64,000 nucleotides of DNA from Moringa oleifera. Lineage: Eukaryota > Streptophyta > Magnoliopsida > Brassicales > Moringaceae. Shown here in pieces: positions 39,033-49,750 of the stretch. The position numbers and the translations under genes were made by a program. How positions within the stretch are numbered: the stretch's first letter is position 1; the number at the start of each line of letters is the position of its first letter. The notes beneath the pieces are model-generated. The model was not told where the DNA came from. It was given only the letters and a program-made list of their open reading frames with translations, and did not search any database. The stretch is taken from contig JAJFZO010000191.1 in NCBI GenBank assembly GCA_021397835.1, positions 4,407,001-4,471,000 on the forward strand. The letters run 5' to 3'.

Positions 39033-41302
39033 TTACTCATGGCATGCACTCTCATTCTCAGGGACGGTGCTCTTGCTGTTGTTACCATCCGGTGGGCAGC
39101 TTTGATCACCGACCGACACTGTAAGAAGAAGATAAAGATGGTTTTTTATATATATACAGATAAATAACAAGAGTAACAAATGAATAAAATTACAAAAACC
39201 AACTGCCTGAGTTACCTTCACCATCATCTGCTGGAGCATAGGCCGAGCGCTTTGACCGTAGTTGGTGGTGAGTGGGCTGTATATTACAGAACATTAGACC
39301 AAGTAAAATGAGAGAAAAAAGAATAACTAAAATTTTAGATTTTACTTTTTATCTTTCTAAATAAATTTTGGTTTTTAAAATATATTTAAATTAATTTTTA
39401 TTTATTTATTTAAATCAAATTATATTTTAAAAATAAAAAAATTTATAAATAATTTAAATTTAAATTTTTCTATAAATATAAAAAATATTTAAGTTATCAT
39501 TTTAAAAAAAATTAAATTTTTTTAATGTTAAAAATATATTTTTTAAAAAATTATATAAATATCATAATTTTGCTTATTTTTTTCAATTAAAGCTTAAGTT
39601 TTAAAAGGTTTTTTAATAAATTTTAATTTATTAATTCAAAATAAATTATATATATTAAAAAATTTAAAAATTCAACATATTTAAATTAAAAATTTTTTAC
39701 AATAAATTTTGTAATTTACAAATTTTATAGATTTAAAATAATATTTCAGATATTTTTATAAAAAATATAAAAAAATTCTCCAGGTTTGGGCTACCCATCT
39801 GGTTAGTCCATCAAAATTTTAAAAAATTCATAAAAATAATTTATTAGTCAAATTTAAATTTAAAAATTATTTGAATAACTTTTTAGATATTTAAATAAAA
39901 AATTATTAATATTTTATAATTATTTTTACATTCAATCTAAATGAAATTCAAAACTAAAGGTCGTTTGAAAACTTCAAGATTTACGCAAAAGGAGAAAGAC
40001 AGTGTGCAAAATCTAAAGTTTAAAATAATATTTATTCAAAAATGTGTTATTAAAATTTTAACAAATTTTAAAATAATTTATAAATAAAAATTATTTAAAT
40101 TTTAAAAATAAAAATAAAATAAATTATAAAATTTATTTAAATATCTTTTAAATATTTTAATATTAAAAATATTTTGAATTAAAATTTAATTTAAATAAAA
40201 TCAATAAATTAAAATTATTTTGGATTCATTATAAAAGTTAAAGTTTGATTAGGAGTAGAAAGTAAATCTCAAAATTTTAAATTATTTTTACTCAAAAAGA
40301 AAAAATATACTAAAAACAAGTGCAATTGTTAGATAACTTTGGCTTGAAAGTGGAATATATGGTGTTTGGAGCAAACAAAAAGAAGGCATGCAAAAAGTTT
40401 GGATTCTTTCAATGGCATTGGGTGTGATTTAACAAGAGGATGAAATACCTGCAATTTTGGGCGGAGTGCTTCAAGCGGCCCTTTGGGCTTTTGAGCTCCT
40501 TGCTAATCAATAAATCAAAGATGTTAGACATTGGAAAAGCAAACCATTTAGATATGGCAGAGTGAAAGTTACCTTTCCCAATGCCCAATCAGCAGAATCA
40601 AAGAAGGCACGTTCATGATCCTGCCAGAAACAGCAGGAGAAATGAATATAAAATCAGGTTGATATCTTCAAGACAGAATTTTTCCCCGTCCTAAACCATT
40701 TCAACTGACTGTGATGAAGCAGAATAAAAATGATAGTTACCTTAGATATCAATGGAGGCTTCTTGGGTATCAGTCCTCCATACTTCTTCTTGATTGTTTC
40801 CTCCTGCAGAAAAGGCAAGGATCCTCTATGTAAACCAGAAGAAAACTTGCAAAATGACCTCCAGAACACCAATTATTTGTGGAAGAAAATGTCATGCCAC
40901 TGTTTTTTAACACTTCAGACCCAAACGCAGCAGCAGGAAACTCACATATAAGGACCCAGCAACTGAAAAAAGCATCATAAATATCAAGAACTATGCATCC
41001 AAAGATCTTTCTTACCCTTTCTTATTTACTTTTTAACTGCATGACCCTGTTTGTAAAGATCCTTATATTTGACCAGAAAAATAAATGCAGACACTGCTCT
41101 ATGATTTTACCTCCTCCTGTGGTGTGGGTATTGGGTTTTCTTCAACTTTATCAGAGTCCTTTTGGTCCTCAACAACACCGGCACAATCACCTTGATTCTT
41201 AGGATTCTGCTTTTCAACAGTGTCAGCAGAATCAACTTGATCCTTAGGACTGTTGTTGGTAATCTCTGGCTCTTTCACGTCCTCAATGTTCGTGTCTGAC
41301 AT
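39033..41302 (-). CDS. Endosulfine/ARPP-19 family protein
   Basis: Exons on the minus strand: 41111-41302, 40741-40803, 40573-40620, 40449-40502, 39216-39276 and 39033-39118, giving 167 residues with all splice sites GT-AG. The conserved core KKKYGG-IPKKPPLISKDHERAFFDSADWALGK runs over about residues 68-101. Its FDSADW is the plant form of the FDSGDY site that Greatwall kinase phosphorylates in animals, turning the protein into a PP2A-B55 inhibitor; the same control in plants is an inference. The acidic N-terminus contains two 15-residue repeats (18-32 and 33-47). The tail is polar and likely disordered. A leader intron (about 41306-41728, donor GATCAG|GTAATG) precedes the coding region. Synteny points to Arabidopsis At1g69510. 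Confidence 0.92.
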
Positions 41303-41728
41303 TTCTGCTTTAAGCAGAGTAGCAAACTCACTAGTGAAAACCAGGTCTAAGCTTTCTAGTACGTGAACTCTGATAGTTTTTCTGTTTTTCCTTTTTGTTT
41401 TTTCCCTTTAGCCAAACAAACAACAGCCCAGCAATAAGACTCCATTCCACATAGTGACCAAAAGACTCAAGTAATCCTAATTAAAAAAAAAAGTTAAGAT
41501 TCAGTTTGAATACCCACTAAATACAATCCATAAGAAAGTTCCTCGCAATTCAAAGAAAATCTGATAAAAACCAGAACTAAAGAACACCGAGATTTGAATT
41601 AAAAAAAAAATGAACTACCAATAACAACGGGTTCCTATCTTCTCAATTGTTATGAAAAAGAAAGGATCGGTTACAAATGAAAAATAAAAACAAGAGAGGA
41701 AAGAGATAAAAGATAGGGAGAGCATTAC

Positions 41729-41800
41729 CTGATCGAGAACACGACGAGAAACCTTGACGGAGAGATCGACAATGAATTCACAATTCTGTTTCATTGATAA
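41729..41800 (-). other. 5' untranslated exon of the endosulfine gene
   Basis: The minus strand ends in GTTCTCGATCAG|GTAATGC, a good donor. The matching acceptor lies just before the ATG exon, at GCTTAAAGCAG|AAATG. The far end is approximate. Confidence 0.5.
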
Positions 41801-43080
41801 TGAAGCCTAAAATGTACGCAATCAGTGGGCGACAGAACTTTTCCATGTATGGTCTGGAAGGGAGATGATGGGCCTCAACTATGGGCCCATCTTGGTGTAC
41901 ACCTGCAAGAGTTGGGTACCAACTGAATCTGAAACTTCCATGGGCACCCACCAGGCTCAAGGATTGAGTCTAACCTGTTGCTATCATCCAGCTAAATTCA
42001 GTTGCATCTTCCCTGCATCAGGTTTTTTTTTTTTTTCCCCAAATTTTCAACTGAACAATAAAAACTCAGTTATCTTACTGATACTATATATGCTGATTTG
42101 CAAGTTATTATATAATACAAAAAATAAAAAAAAAACTAATTATCTATCATTACGGATCTACTCTTTTTTTTTTTAAAAAAAAGTATAAATGAAATATGAT
42201 CAGAGACCCTGAATAACCAATTCATTGCTAGCTAGGGCATTTCAATCAATATCTTGAAAGTTTAATTCTTATTAAACAAGGAGCATATAAACAGATGTTA
42301 AACCTATAGAGTGTGGTAATGTTTGCAACAGAAAGGCAAGTGGGTGTTGTACACATGCCCTGAAAATGAGGCAGAAAAGTTGGATTGCTGAGCTCACAAA
42401 GGGAGCCTTAAGCTCATACTGTTATACAAATCGGTAGAAAAAAGCATTACAAGCTCATGTCATCAAAAAAACCATATTAATGGAGAACATGATCCCTTTG
42501 CCTGAATCCTTACGTCATGAACACCCCTCAATCTTTTGTGTTATTCTTCTGGTTATATTTTTAATAAATATCATCTTCATTTGTTGGTTTTGGAAATATA
42601 CAGAAGACATGAGTGATATAATTGGGAAGGTCTTCAGCCAATGCATGATGTCTAGGCTTTGGATTCTATATAGGTTTGCCAGGAATGGCCAAATATTGAA
42701 ATATAGAGGACACTGATGCCAATCCAGAAATACCCAGCTTGGCAAGGTAAATACCTTAGCTGATGGAGTCGATTTCTTGTCTCTATTGACATCAGGATAT
42801 GCATCTGTCAATCTGTATAAAAAAAAAAACCTTTTCTTCACTCAATTTTCATTGGTTGAATGCAAACATATCTGTTCTAATTTCCCCATGCAAAGATAGG
42901 TTTCAATCCAGGAGTGTCTCTAGAACAAACACAACAGGCTGTCTGGGTGTGTCTGTAGGTGCAACATTAGTTCCTTATCTGCAGAACACAACCATTTTAC
43001 TATGCAATGTACTCCTCATCCTCGCAATTTAACTAATCTCCCCATTACTAGAGAGGCTTGTTTGAGTTTGTTCATCTAAG
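41801..43080. other. Intergenic DNA, upstream part of a possible MIR169 primary transcript
   Basis: No protein gene is supported. Open frames at 41865-42176 and 42480-42716 lack known domains and run through A/T tracts. Part of this region may be promoter or leader of the MIR169 transcript. Confidence 0.4.
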
Positions 43081-43100
43081 ATCTTTCATGTGGAAATGAG

Positions 43101-43283
43101 GTAGTGATATGCAGCCAAGGATGACTTGCCGGCAAGTCCTCTTGATAGGTATTAAGTTTGTATTACAATCTTTCAGCTTGTTTTCTTTCTTGTTTCCTTA
43201 GATTCAACTTTGTTTGCCAGCAAATTGAGGACATCTCTAGCAGAGGTTATCGGCAAGTTGTCTTTGGCTACATGCCTGTCTCA
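43101..43283 (+). ncRNA. MIR169: MIR169 microRNA precursor
   Basis: The 21 bases at 43112-43132 read CAGCCAAGGATGACTTGCCG plus a final G, the plant miR169b/c sequence as I remember it. The other arm at 43252-43271 (GGCAAGTTGTCTTTGGCTAC) is its expected star strand. The two pair along the whole mature region, with wobble pairs at mature positions 8, 11 and 12 and one mismatch at position 1. The stem continues outward (GATATG with CATGCC). The loop region is about 120 bases, normal for this family. miR169 directs cleavage of NF-YA (HAP2) mRNAs and responds to drought and nutrient stress. A downstream donor (AAA|GTAAGT near 43377) and acceptor (TTTTTCAG near 43472) suggest a spliced primary transcript. 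No protein-coding explanation fits. Confidence 0.92.
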
Positions 43284-44593
43284 TATTTACATGTAAGATC
43301 AATGATGATAACAATAGTGGAGTTCACAAGATACTGGAAGGCTGAAACTTGGTGACTTATGGCTGGATCAGATAAAGTAAGTTCTCTGGTTTCTGAATTA
43401 TAGTTTTCTGACCATTTAATTAATACTAAGAAGCAAAAAACAAAAAAAAAAAGATTTGTTTGGATTTTTCAGGGCTATCTGTATGACGAGACATTTAACA
43501 TGAAAAACGTTATTGATCTTGAACAAGATAATATCACAATAAGGCATGTAATCTTACTGCCTTTGATGAAGATTGGCTCATCTGGATGTCAGACTGCTTG
43601 GCATAAGTCCATTCACATTCAACTGGATGGATAAATCCTTGCGTTGGGCTTATCTAGCTAAGATTAGATATATGCACATCTTCAAATTGGGTTAGTGTAT
43701 CCTACAGTTGGATCAGAAAGACTTAACAACATATCTTTTAAATTCAATGAGGGGAGTCTTCATGAATAGATCATGAGGACATGATCATCACAGTTGAAGG
43801 TTAGACACTGAGAAGTCATGTAAGTCCTGTGACCTGTTGGAAAGGAGATGATGATGAAATCCTATATTGAAGCTAAGCGCTTCGTATTATATTGATAATA
43901 TGTATAATTTTCCATCTTCACCAAGTAAAACCTTGGAAAAATTGATCATTCTCTGCATTCCAGGCCAAGAAACTGTATATTTTGAGAACTTAAACTGAAA
44001 CGACAAGAAATGTAGCATCATCCTCTTTTGCGGTGACTATGCTGAGATCCACATATTGCATTCCCTTCTTACCTAATCTAGTAATATATTACTTGAGTTT
44101 CATTCTTTCCACTAGCTACAGCCAAAGAAATCTCCTCTGGTGCAACTCTGATGCTTAAGTAACACCTTAACAAAAAGAAATAGGAGCTGATGTATGTTCC
44201 TATAATACAAGGTCACCAGGCCATGTCATTGATCGTGGCATATGCTTTGTAGGAGTCAGAGAAAGACTCCTCTTTGGTCTTATACAAGGCAGAGCAAGTA
44301 TGAGCAGGTGGGGAATGGAAATTTTAAAATGAGGTTTCTTTCTAGCTTCAACCAGTAAGATCATGCAGCCTATTGCACCATGACATATGGAATGATCAAC
44401 TAAGAAAATCCTAACTTAGCAAACCTAATACCCACTTTGATTATCTTCGTCTGGTTGATTCTTTGCCATAATCCAAGATTGCTTTGGTGCTTTAATTTGT
44501 ATAGATGCATAACTTTCCCTCACAAGCATTTTCAGCCTTATTTGAGACCTTCGAAGAGGAAAGGAAGAAGAAAAAGAAACAATAACCAAGAAT
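43284..44593. other. Downstream MIR169 transcript region and CASP-like promoter
   Basis: No protein gene is supported. The left part probably belongs to the MIR169 primary transcript, with a possible intron at about 43377-43472. The right part should hold the promoter of the CASP-like gene. Confidence 0.4.
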
Positions 44594-45393
44594 ATGAAGG
44601 CAGGAGAGCCTGAGGCTGCTGAAGCATCCAGGGATGCAACCCCAACACCAGAGGTCAGTAGATGGGTCTCTATAGTAGACTTCATCCTGAGAATTGCTGC
44701 AGCCACTGGAACGCTAGGAAGTGCCATAGCCATGGGGACTACCAATGAAACACTGCTAATATCAACACAATTTGCCCAGCTCATCCAATTCAGAGCTGAG
44801 TATGATGATCTTCCAGCTTTCACGTAAGTTGTCATCATCATTGCTTGTAATCTTTTCATGTAACTGAGAAAATTAACATTATTAATGCATGCATCTATAT
44901 GAAACAGGTTCTTCGTGACAGCAAATTCGATTGTATGTGGATATCTTGTGCTCTCCCTCCCCTTGTCTATCTTTCACATAATCCATGCTGCAGCTAAGAA
45001 GACTAGGATCTTCTTGGTTATCTTTGACACGGTAAAGACAGACTTTCTGATGTTATGTCTCATATTCTTACCCATATCAAGTCTGATCTGAGTTGAGTGA
45101 ACAGTTTTAGTCTTAGTCTTCTGCTAAAACCAACAGAGAATATAACTCATAATGAAACTTATTCCGAAGTTTTGCAGTTAATGCTGGCACTCGTCACTTC
45201 TGGAGCTTCTGCAGCCGCAGCCATTGTGTACTTAGCACACAAGGGCAATGCAAACGCTAACTGGTCTGCCATTTGCGGGCAATTCAATTCCTTCTGTGAG
45301 CTTAGTTCCAGATCCTTGATTGGCTCATTTGGGGCTGTGGTTCTGTTGATGCTTATAATCATCACTTCAGCTGTGACAATCTCTCAAAGCTAA
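44594..45393 (+). CDS. CASP-family membrane protein (CASPL1-type)
   Basis: Exons 44594-44823, 44908-45031 and 45178-45393 join in frame to 189 residues. Four membrane segments fit the CASP/UPF0497 (MARVEL-related) fold, with cytosolic ends. They are near [57 protein letters not shown] and [19 protein letters not shown]. Loop signatures include [11 protein letters not shown] and [10 protein letters not shown] in the first loop and [15 protein letters not shown] in the second, with the cysteine pair seen in CASPs. CASPs scaffold the Casparian strip in the root endodermis; CASP-like paralogues act in other plasma-membrane domains. Synteny favours the At1g14160 (CASPL1A1) orthologue, so an endodermal role should not be assumed. 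Its 3' end converges on the PsbQ-like gene. Confidence 0.92.
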
Positions 45394-45910
45394 TGCTGCT
45401 GCAGATTTATACTCATGTCTGCATATGTATCTTCTAGTTCGGTTTGTGAAACTGGTGATGGAGACAGAACAGCACAAGTTGTAACATCTTATCCTGATGT
45501 ATATTTGTCTGTCTGTTTCAAGGGTTTGTTTCAGGATTTGGTATGTAATCCAAAACACTCATTAATGTCTCTAATACTCAAACTCAACAAGCTAACTGCT
45601 CATGGCAATTGGAACACAACCAACCCAGTAAACATGAAAAACTGGTAAGACTTAATTTCATTTACAGTACAAGAACTTTTACACAAACAGTTTCATTCTC
45701 ACAACATAAAGATTAATTGAAGCTTTTCTTTCTCTGCAGTCTAAAGCTTACACATTTATCAACTTCAGGACTTTCTTGATTAACTAGGGGATCGTTTTGA
45801 TTCAGTGAAAATCTTCAGTTTCCCATTGAAGTTGTATTGGAATCACACTCCCATGTAAGCATAAACACCAATGTTTCCAAAGCTCCGTCTTGCAACACCA
45901 GTATAGTATA
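45394..45910. other. Convergent 3' region between CASPL and PsbQ-like genes
   Basis: About 500 bases that should hold both 3' UTRs. Nothing else recognisable. Confidence 0.6.
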
Positions 45911-46761
45911 CTATGCTAATAATGCCACAAGGTCATCTATTGATTTCAAGGTTTTCTCATAGTATATGTATGATTCGTATACTTTTGGCGTACGGACGTA
46001 GTAATCAAACTGCAGAATGAACATTACATGTTATAACATGGACAAAAATATATATTCAAGAGTTAGATTATGACATAAACTCATACCCTTGTGGCAATTT
46101 AACAATAAGAACAATACCCAGAAGAACTGTCAGTTGTTATTAATCATACCATAGAGTTTTACTTATACCAAAGATCAATCATGTGAAAAGACAAGTATGC
46201 ATACTAAGTATATTTACTGTAAAAGAAGACTATCTGTCATAAGATCCACTGATCATTAGATAAACAACATACCTCAGCCATGTTATCTACAAGCTCATTT
46301 GCTGTTTTCACGTACTCCTTTCTACGGCTTTCAGGCAATGTACTCAGAGCGTTCTTCAAATCCTGGGAAAGATAAGATGACTTTAAGCGAATATAAAATA
46401 TGACGTACCTCCATGACATGTTCTCCAACATTTCCCTGATGCTATGCAACCCTTCGGCCGTCTGCTTGATCCTGGCAACCGCATCCTCCGGTGACAGGCC
46501 AGGCTCGAAAAACTTTTCCTTTAGAAACGAACGTGTGCCCCAGTTTTGAGCCTGTGCCAGGGGCGTACCCTGCAAGCCAAATGCCATTGCAGTAGCTAGA
46601 AAGGTCGTTACCATGCTGCGCCGGTTGGTCGCATTTTCTTGGGATGAAACGGACGCTCGGATTATCGGGAGAGTGAGCTTGCAGTGGTGACTGTGAGGTG
46701 TGGCCGCGATGCTACGCTTCGCGTGGAGGAGGGTTGCTGCTGTGCTGGCCAAAGTGCTCAT
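45911..46761 (-). CDS. PNSL2: PsbQ-like lumenal subunit of the chloroplast NDH complex (PnsL2 type)
   Basis: Exons on the minus strand, 46273-46761 and 45911-46009, join at phase 0 to 195 residues. Residues 1-40 are a Ser/Ala-rich chloroplast transit region. A twin-arginine motif (NRRSMV, 46-51) and a hydrophobic stretch end near LAQAQ (69-73), a lumen signal for the Tat route. The mature part is a PsbQ-like four-helix bundle with SWRYVIFYIRLK and the conserved end YVRTPKVYESY...LKSIDDLVALLA. PsbQ-like proteins of this type belong to the lumenal subcomplex of the NDH-photosystem I supercomplex that drives cyclic electron flow. Synteny supports At1g14150 (PnsL2) rather than PnsL3. The gene lies head to head with the Mpo1-like gene about 1 kb away. 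Confidence 0.92.
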
Positions 46762-47766
46762 TGTTTGGATAAAATGTTTAAAGCAATTTCATAAGATGTG
46801 TTTGTCTAACAAAATGAAATGTCTCCAATGGTTCTTGCCAAGCTGCCTGGTGATCCAACATGGGGCTCGTAGCTCTGCACGTGGCACGTTATCTTGTCTG
46901 TGGAAAGACTGTTTGGGCTCAGTTTTCAGTCTTTGTTTTGTAACTTCCGCTTGGTTTTCATGGCCTTTAATTTCAGGTTGGGTTCCATCTTGTTAGTTCT
47001 TGAACACTTGTCCAGGCTTGTCTTCATGTAGTTATTAGCCCAACAACAAAATGGAATTTACCAATTGAATTTACTAGAAAGAATCAATGAGTGGGTGCTC
47101 TTTGAAAAGTTCAAGAAATGAATTCTTTAGTGACCCTTTCAATAAAATAACATGTTCTTGAGGTAGGCATTAGTGATGATTAACACACTTGCAAATTTAG
47201 ACCTTGAAAGAGTCATATATTAATGGAAGCACAGATCTTCACCTTCCAAACTAGAAACCATAAGTGTTGGTATCAGTCTTGTTTCTTGGTAAGGAGATTG
47301 GTTCCATCATTTAGTGCAATTTATGAAAGGTTAGAAAATGCCTCCATAAATCGAAGACCATGGACATAAATTTGATTGCCCTGCTGGGTGATTCACGAAA
47401 AAAAAAGTGGAAAGAAAACGGAATCACGCAGATGGTTGACCTGACAACTGGTGGAAGGAGGCTAGCCAATCAAGTTCCTGTGACCAAACAAGGGTCCCAT
47501 TCAAGTAATCTAATCATCTTGTAAGACGTTATTCTGTTGTATTGCGTCAACGCAATTCATGGATGCTAAAAGCAGGAAGAAACTCTTCCATGGCCCCTTT
47601 TCTTGTTTCATATCCCTCTCCTTTTCCCTTTTAACTTGTCATTAACCCGTCTAACCTTTTCTTCTCTCATATAGGCATAAACCAAAACCCAGTAATTTTC
47701 TCGGAAAATCTGGAAGAAAGTACCTGTTTTCCTGGTAAACTATAGTACTTTTCTGGGTACATTCCG
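46762..47766. promoter_or_regulatory. Shared upstream region of the divergent PsbQ-like and Mpo1-like genes
   Basis: About 1 kb separates the two ATGs, so both promoters lie here. An open frame at 46700-46996 overlaps the PsbQ-like N-terminus in antisense and has no domain. No clear TATA box was assigned to either gene. Confidence 0.5.
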
Positions 47767-49386
47767 ATGGGGAGGATTGGATTGTTTGATTTAGAGAAGC
47801 ACTTTGCTTTCTATGGGGCATACCATAGCAACCCAGTAAACGTGGCGATCCACATGTTGCTCGTTTGGCCCATATTCTTCACGGCTCTGCTCATTCTCTA
47901 CTTCGCGCCTTCTCTCTTTAACCTCCCTTACATAGAGTTTTCTTTGTTTGGGAGTAATGTTCTTCTGGTTTTCAACATCGGATTCTTGCTTGCTTTGACC
48001 TACGCTATCTTTTATGTCTTTTTGGATCCGAAAGCAGGCTCTTTGGCTGCTTTGCTTTGTGGGATTTCTTGGGTTGGTGGCAGCTTTCTGGCAACTCAGC
48101 TTGGGTTTTCTCTTGCTTGGAAGGTAAGACTTCGTGTTTATTTTTAGTTTCTTAGCATCAATTTGATCTGGGTTTTGGTTTATTTCATGGAATCTGAAAT
48201 TGTATCGAAACCATATTGAATGATTATGATAGTCATTTGTTCCCAAATAAAGCCTGTCACTTTCATGTATTAGAATCTTGTGAGTTGTGATTCACTTCTA
48301 TCACAAGAGAATTCTGTTTTGGTGGCATTTAGTGCTGTTAGGTTATCTTACATTAGTTGTGAAAGGAATAAATTATCAATTTATAAGCGTGAGGAAAAGT
48401 CTAGTGCCATGAGTGAACTTTTGGGTTGAGAAGATAAGTGAGGAAAAGCTTCACCCTATCAGCTGGTTTTTGGCCTTTGAGAAGTCCCAGGACTACTCAA
48501 CACTAACTGCTAGTCTGATTCTTGATAGCTTATGGAGCATGGAAATTAAACTTTGTGGAGGAGAAGCAAGTATAATGCATCTTTATTTCTATTGAGTATG
48601 TGCATCTCTAGGTTGGAAACAATGACTGTAGCTACATGTTGCACTGCATAAATGTTGAAAAGAATTCATGTTTCATGCAATGGAGGAATCCTATCAAATT
48701 GTTGCAAGGAAATTTTGCAGTGTAAGGTTATAGTTGCCTGCAACAATTTTTCCTTTGCCTTTAATGAATTTGGAGTCAGTTCTATTCCTGTCCCTTTATC
48801 TTAAAGGCTGTTCTCTTGAATCATGATTATTGGTAGATCTTATATGCTCTTGTGGTGGAAACTTGGTTGTAGAGTTATTTTTTCTATTCATGTTTACTTC
48901 ATGAATCCTGTTTGTCTCTTTAGAACCATTTTCATCTCAGTTCTAACCGGAAGAAACATAATTTTAGGTTGTTCTGGTGTCTCAGCTCGTGTGTTGGACG
49001 GGACAGTTCATTGGCCATGGGGTCTTTGAGGTGAATAATTTGATCATTTGCAAAATCAATGGAAATGAATTCCATCATATTTGAAAACCTGAAATTCACT
49101 TAATTTCTTTAGAAACGAGCACCGGCTCTTTTGGACAACCTTGTTCAAGCCTTTATAATGGCTCCTTTCTTTGTGCTTCTGGAGGTAATTTTTCAGCTTT
49201 TTCATTTAATTTTCAGGATATACCTGATTTGAAAATCCAGTGTATATACTTTTCTGTTTGGTTCTTCAGGCTCTGCAAACCTGTTTTGGGTATGAACCAT
49301 ACCCAGGGTTTCATGCAATTGTTAAAGCAAAGATTGAAGCTGAAATCAGTGAGTGGCAAGACAAGAAGCAGAAGCTAATCCTTTAG
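47767..49386 (+). CDS. Mpo1-like (DUF962/YGL010w) membrane protein
   Basis: Exons 47767-48123, 48968-49030, 49113-49184 and 49270-49386 join in frame to 202 residues. It opens with the family signature GLFDLEKHFAFYGAYHSNPVN (about 5-25), with conserved histidines (H12, H20 and H28 in VAIHML). Several membrane segments follow, then [22 protein letters not shown] with two more conserved residues of the proposed Fe site, and a C-terminal ALQTCFGYEPYPGFH. Yeast Mpo1 is an Fe(II)-dependent dioxygenase of the ER that shortens 2-hydroxy fatty acids during phytosphingosine breakdown, and the histidines here agree with that chemistry. Activity of the plant protein is inferred. From memory the Arabidopsis relatives are At1g18720 and At1g74440. 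The 0.84 kb first intron holds no other gene. Confidence 0.92.
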
Positions 49387-49750
49387 TACAGCTGGGATGT
49401 CTGATCCACTGACATTAACTTACTGTAAGATTCTGGTAAGTACATAAAATCAAACTAAATTATCTCATATAGCTTATGTTCTCTGCTATTTCAGAAATGC
49501 ACTCAAAAACACGGATATCAGACGTGCATGAGTGTGCATGTTGTTATATGTAAGCAATGGATGAATTTTACAATATCTGATTAGTGCTATGATACTTATC
49601 AGCCTGTTAGTTTACCGGTTTTTTTCCGATGATTGGTTTGTGATTTCTTGGAAAACTAATTGATCAATTATCCAAGACTGATAACACTCTCCTAATGTGA
49701 TGCCACTAAGATATGCTAGCTTTTGCAGTACATCCTTCCTAGAGAGGCAT
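49387..49750. other. Convergent 3' region between Mpo1-like gene and CYP704B1
   Basis: A 364-base spacer between two stop codons on opposite strands, expected to hold both 3' UTRs. No other feature seen. Confidence 0.6.

Noticed and set aside
42480..42716. 78-codon plus-strand frame with a hydrophobic stretch
   Set aside because: No family resemblance; the region is better explained as part of the MIR169 locus upstream sequence.
44110..44140. CTACAGCCAAAGAAATCTCC, considered as a second miR169-like site
   Set aside because: Only the first bases resemble miR169 and no complementary arm exists within 300 bases.
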